DNA from: Sindora glabra
Taxonomy: Eukaryota; Streptophyta; Magnoliopsida; Fabales; Fabaceae
Assembly: GCA_020226215.1 (NCBI GenBank)
Contig: CM035235.1
Span: 2,369,151-2,433,150, forward strand
Length of the DNA: 64,000 bases
Direction of reading: 5' to 3'
Shown: piece after piece, positions 60,340 to 64,000 of the stretch
How positions within the stretch are numbered: position 1 is the stretch's first letter
How the letters are laid out: the number at the start of each line of letters is the position of its first letter
Notes under the pieces: model-generated
Told to the model about the DNA's origin: nothing
Database searches by the model: none
What the model saw: only the letters and a program-made list of their open reading frames with translations
Position numbers and translations under genes: made by a program

Positions 60340-62330
60340 CATATTACTATTTTAAAATAAAACAGTGATACTAACAAAAAATTTTAAATAAATGGATAAA
60401 TCATGTTTAATTAATAACTAAACTACCAAATAATAATATGTTACTGTTTGTTTTCTAAACAGTAATATTTTACAGATAGTAACATGTTACTATTTCGTTC
60501 TAGAATAGTAACACAAATAAAAATCTCAAATAAATGAATAAATCATGTCTAATTAATAAATAAACTGCTAAATAATAGCATATTACTATTTATTCTCTAA
60601 ACAGTAATATGTTACTATTTCTTTTTAAGCTTAATTAACAATCAAACTGTCAAAGAAGAGAATGTTGTTGTTTTGTTTCAAAATAGTAATACCAACTAAA
60701 AATCTCAAATAAATGGATAAATTAAGTCTAATTAACAACTAAATTATCAAATAAAAGTATGTTACTATATGTTCTCTAGACAGTAACATGTTACTGTTTC
60801 GTTCTAAGTATAATTAACAATCAAATTACTAAAGAAGGGGATGTTACAGTTTCATTCAAAAATAGTGACACTAACTAAAAACCTGAAATAAATGAATAAA
60901 TCAAGTTCAAATTACTAAATAATAGTATGTTACTCTTTGTTCTCTAAACAGTAACATGTTACTATTTCATTCTAAAACAGTAACATTAACTAAAAATCTC
61001 AAATAAATAGATAATAACATGTTACTGTCTGTTCTCTAAACAATAACATGTTATTATTTCGTTCTAAGCATAATTAACAATCAAACTATCAAAGAAGAGA
61101 ATGTTACTGTTTCATTCTAAAATAGTAACACTAACTAAAAATCTGAAATAAATAGGTAAATTAAATCTAATTAATAACTAAATTGCTAATAATAGTATGT
61201 TACTATTTGTTCTCTAGACAGTAACATATTATTGTTTCGTTCTAAAATAGTAACATTAATTGAAAACTCCAAATAAATAGATAATAACATGTTACTATTT
61301 GTTCTGTTTATTTTCTAGACAGTAACATATTACTGTTTCATTTTAAAATAGTAATATCAATTGAAAACCTGAAATAAATGGATAAATCAAGTCTAATTAA
61401 TAATCAAATTGCTAAATAATAGTATGTTATTGTTTATTCTCTAGACAGTAACATGTTACTATTTTATTCTAAAATAGTAATATTAATTGAAAACCTCAAA
61501 TAAATAGATAATAATATATTACTATTTGTTATCTAGATACTAATATGTTACTGTTTTGTTCCAAAATAATAATATCAGTTGAAAATCTGAAATAAATGGA
61601 TAAATCAAGTCTAATTAATAATCAAATTATCAAATAATAGTATGTTTGTTCTCTAAACAATAACATGTTATTACTCCGTTCCAAAATAATAACATCAATT
61701 GAAAATCCCAAATAAATAGATAATAATATGTTACTGTTTGTTCTCCAAATGGTAACATGTTACTGTTTCGTTCCAAAACAATAATATTAATTAAAAATCT
61801 AAAATAAATGGATAAATCAAGTCTAATTAATAATCAAATTGTCAAATAATAATATGTTACTGTTTGTTCTCTAGACAGTAAAATGTTACTATTTCATTCC
61901 AAAACAATAACATCAATTGAAAACCTGAAATAAATGGATAAATTAAGTCTAATTAACAAATAAATTGCTAAATAATAGTGTGTTACTGTTTATTCTCTAG
62001 ATAGTAGTATATTATTATTTCGTTCCAAAATAGTAACATCAATTGAAAACCCTAAATAAATAGATAATAATATGTTACTGTTTGTTCTCTAGACAGTAAC
62101 ATGTTACTGCTTCGTTCTAAAATAGTAATATTAATTGAAAACCTAAAATAAATGGATAAATCAAGTCTAATTAACAACCAAATTGTCAAATAATAATATA
62201 TTACTGTTTCGTTTCAAAACAGTAATATGTTACTGTTTCATTTCAAAACAGTAACATTAATTGAAAACTCTAAATAAATAAATAATAACATATTACTATT
62301 TGTTCTCTAGACAGAAAATTCTAATTCTAA
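60340..62330. repeat. Minisatellite built on the palindrome AGTAACATGTTACT
   Basis: About 2 kb of variants of one unit: 'cagtaacatgttactNtttcgttctaaaatagtaacattaattgaaaacctNaaataaatNgataa...'. The marker phrase AAATAAATGGATAAAT recurs roughly every 125-260 bp (about ten times). The motif AGTAACATGTTACT, a perfect 14-bp palindrome, and its one- or two-base variants appear at least fifteen times, often paired with TTGTTCTCTAGA just upstream. No frame stays open. Confidence 0.88.
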
Positions 62331-62779
62331 TTGATGTGTGTGTGTATATATATATATATTTAATTTGAGTTATAGTGCTTGAAAATTGATATTAAAAAAT
62401 ATTGATAAAATTTAAATAAAATTTAATTTTAATATTCAAATAATTTTAATCAATAAATAGAATATATAATTATATAATACAATTAATATAATGTATATTA
62501 AAATTTTAATTTATTCAAAATATTTATATAATCAAATTAAATATATCATATTATATTTATATTATTTAATAATTAGAATCTAACTTTCAAATAATAACAA
62601 TGGATAAAATAAAAAAGAAGTAAAAGAAAATTATGCAATAAAATAAATAAAAAAATAAAATAATGAGTGGGTTATAAGATAACGTAGGAATGAAACAAAA
62701 GTATGTTGTTAACTAATTCATTTAAATTAACTATTTAAATTTTTTACATAAAATAATAATAATAAAATATATCATATAA

Positions 62780-62802
62780 TATATATATATATATATATAT
62801 AT
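62780..62802. repeat. (AT)n microsatellite
   Basis: A 23-bp TA run inside the Harbinger-type element. Confidence 0.9.
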
Positions 62803-63506
62803 CTTAATTAATAAGTAAATTACAAAATAACAGTAACACCAACTAAAATGGCATTCACGAAGTGAAACCTGATAATCAATTAAAAGAATAAAATTGGTAT
62901 TAATTAATTTTAATGAGGACATTTTTGTTTATGAATTAATTAAAAATATAAAAAATAGAACTTACCTAGGGGGAGTGGGTAAGTGATTTCTTGTATTTTA
63001 TGAGAAATACAAGTTTTGGGGAAGATCTATTTCTTCCCATATGTGTAACCAAACAACTCTATTATAGTATATATCTTAAGAAATACAATTTCTTATATTT
63101 TTGCTGCAAACCAAACGACCCCTAAGTTGAATGATGAATCAACAATTTCAAGTAAAACAGTTGAGGTAACCTGCTATCAGTATTAAGGTTACCATGTGTT
63201 ATCATTTAATTCAGCCACATGTCCAAGGTGGGTTACCCATGAACAGTTTTAGGGCATTGTCGTTTGACCCTTATTTTATTATTGATTAATACTAGCATTA
63301 GAATGCATAAAAGATATAAGGGCCAAGATTATAACAATTTCGTTTTCACAAAAGATACTTCGCCATTCTTTCTTTTTTTTCTATAGAATAAAAATTTTAT
63401 TATTTAATAAAATAATTATTCTCATTTTATAATATTTAGTAAAAAAATTTGTTTACTTCATTTCATTTAACTAAACATAACTTAAGATAAATCTCGATAA
63501 TTATAG

Positions 63507-63854
63507 GTGGCGTTTAGTTTGCAAAATATTTTTAACATTTCCAAGAATGTTTTAAGAGAATATCACATTCTCATGTTTAATTCAAAGTTTGAAAAAAAAA
63601 TGTTTGAGAATATCACATTCCTGAAAAAAATTTTAACCCAACATTTCTCTAAAATATTTCCATAGTGGGAGATAGGTATTTTAAATTTTCATGTAATGGG
63701 AATGTGATATTAAAATATTCTCAAAAAAATTTATAGTGAACCAAATATATGAATGTTACATTCCCATTAATTAAATTCTCGAGAATGTCAGGAATTACAT
63801 TCCCGAGAATGTATACTTTCTTAGAAATGTAAGATTTCATGAATTAAACACCAC
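63507..63854. mobile_element. ~350-bp Tourist-like MITE
   Basis: The left tip GTGGCGTTTAGTTTGCAAAA and the inverted right tip GTGGTGTTTAATTCATGAAA share the GTGGNGTTTARTT core. The flanking triplets are TAG (63,504-63,506) and TAA (63,855-63,857), compatible with a decayed 3-bp duplication. The interior is dominated by repeats of 'gagaatgt' and 'acattcyc' in both orientations. No ORF. Positions 63,858-64,000 show nothing further. Confidence 0.62.
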
Positions 63855-64000
63855 TAAAGAGTTTGATTTGATAATTACTTAAGCTAATTGAAGTCCCATC
63901 TTCGTACCAGCTTGCAAACAACTATAATTTAATTAAATTTTTAACTTGATAAACTAAATCCTTGATTAATTTTATTCACTACCAAACTTAGTTCAGCCAT

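Larger units (their letters stand above)
59648..63122. mobile_element. 3.5-kb non-autonomous PIF/Harbinger-type element
   Basis: The left tip GGGGTTGTTTAGTT (59,648) and the inverted right tip GGGGTCGTTTGGTT (63,122 inward) match at 12 of 14 positions. Both are flanked directly by TAA (59,645-59,647 and 63,123-63,125), the 3-bp duplication typical of PIF/Harbinger. Inside the ends, 'ggaaataatttcctatatg'-like and 'tcttgtattttatgagaaatacaag' words form small inverted repeats. There is no transposase or Myb-like ORF. Most of the interior (about 60,340-62,330) is a minisatellite. A possible insertion or AT-run region follows at 62,340-62,810. Confidence 0.8.

Noticed and set aside
1..64000. Defence system, biosynthetic cluster or organellar insertion
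   Set aside because: No such genes, operon-like order or chloroplast/mitochondrial sequence was recognised anywhere in the window.

Overview
This is a 64 kb stretch of nuclear DNA from a flowering plant, most likely a eudicot. It is very AT-rich, the two intact genes have GT-AG introns, and most of the rest is transposon debris. Nothing is bacterial, viral or organellar, and I saw no tRNA, rRNA or CRISPR. I cannot name the species from the sequence.

Two genes look intact. On the plus strand at about 16.3-20.3 kb lies a six-exon gene for the RNase P/MRP protein subunit Rpp30 (called GAF1 in Arabidopsis). It encodes a p30 domain followed by a long polar tail and a very basic C-terminus. On the minus strand at 37.0-33.1 kb lies a three-exon gene for a CCT-motif family (CMF) transcription regulator. 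Its CCT motif is split by a 2.1 kb intron. From memory, Arabidopsis has the same pair of families side by side (At5g59980/At5g59990), so this looks like an old conserved neighbourhood with about 13 kb of repeat-filled DNA between the genes.

Layout: 0-16 kb is repeat-filled. It holds degenerate tandem repeats, a 1.6 kb foldback element, a 5'-truncated LINE with a 17-bp target duplication, small foldback MITEs, the start of a retroelement-like sequence, and a decayed Ty1/copia element with both LTRs. 16-20 kb is RPP30. 20-33 kb holds a non-autonomous Mutator-like element, a possible SINE, Tourist-like elements and duplications. 33-37 kb is the CCT gene. 37-46 kb contains MITEs, including an Emigrant-like one, and a duplicated segment in which one copy serves as the empty site for a MITE insertion. 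47-56 kb is the most striking block: a decayed Mutator-like element (MULE) with a transposase pseudogene (DDE core, SWIM, CCHC) and a second gene of the plant mobile domain (PMD) family. 59.6-63.1 kb is a 3.5 kb PIF/Harbinger-type non-autonomous element with TAA target duplications, filled by a minisatellite made of 14-bp palindromes. A related small element lies at 63.5-63.9 kb.

The two cellular genes have no evident shared pathway; their link is positional. No wholly new biological system is demonstrated. The best candidates for follow-up are the PMD-carrying MULE and its terminal-repeat relatives, the palindrome minisatellite inside the Harbinger element, and an unexplained minus-strand exon-like ORF just downstream of RPP30.
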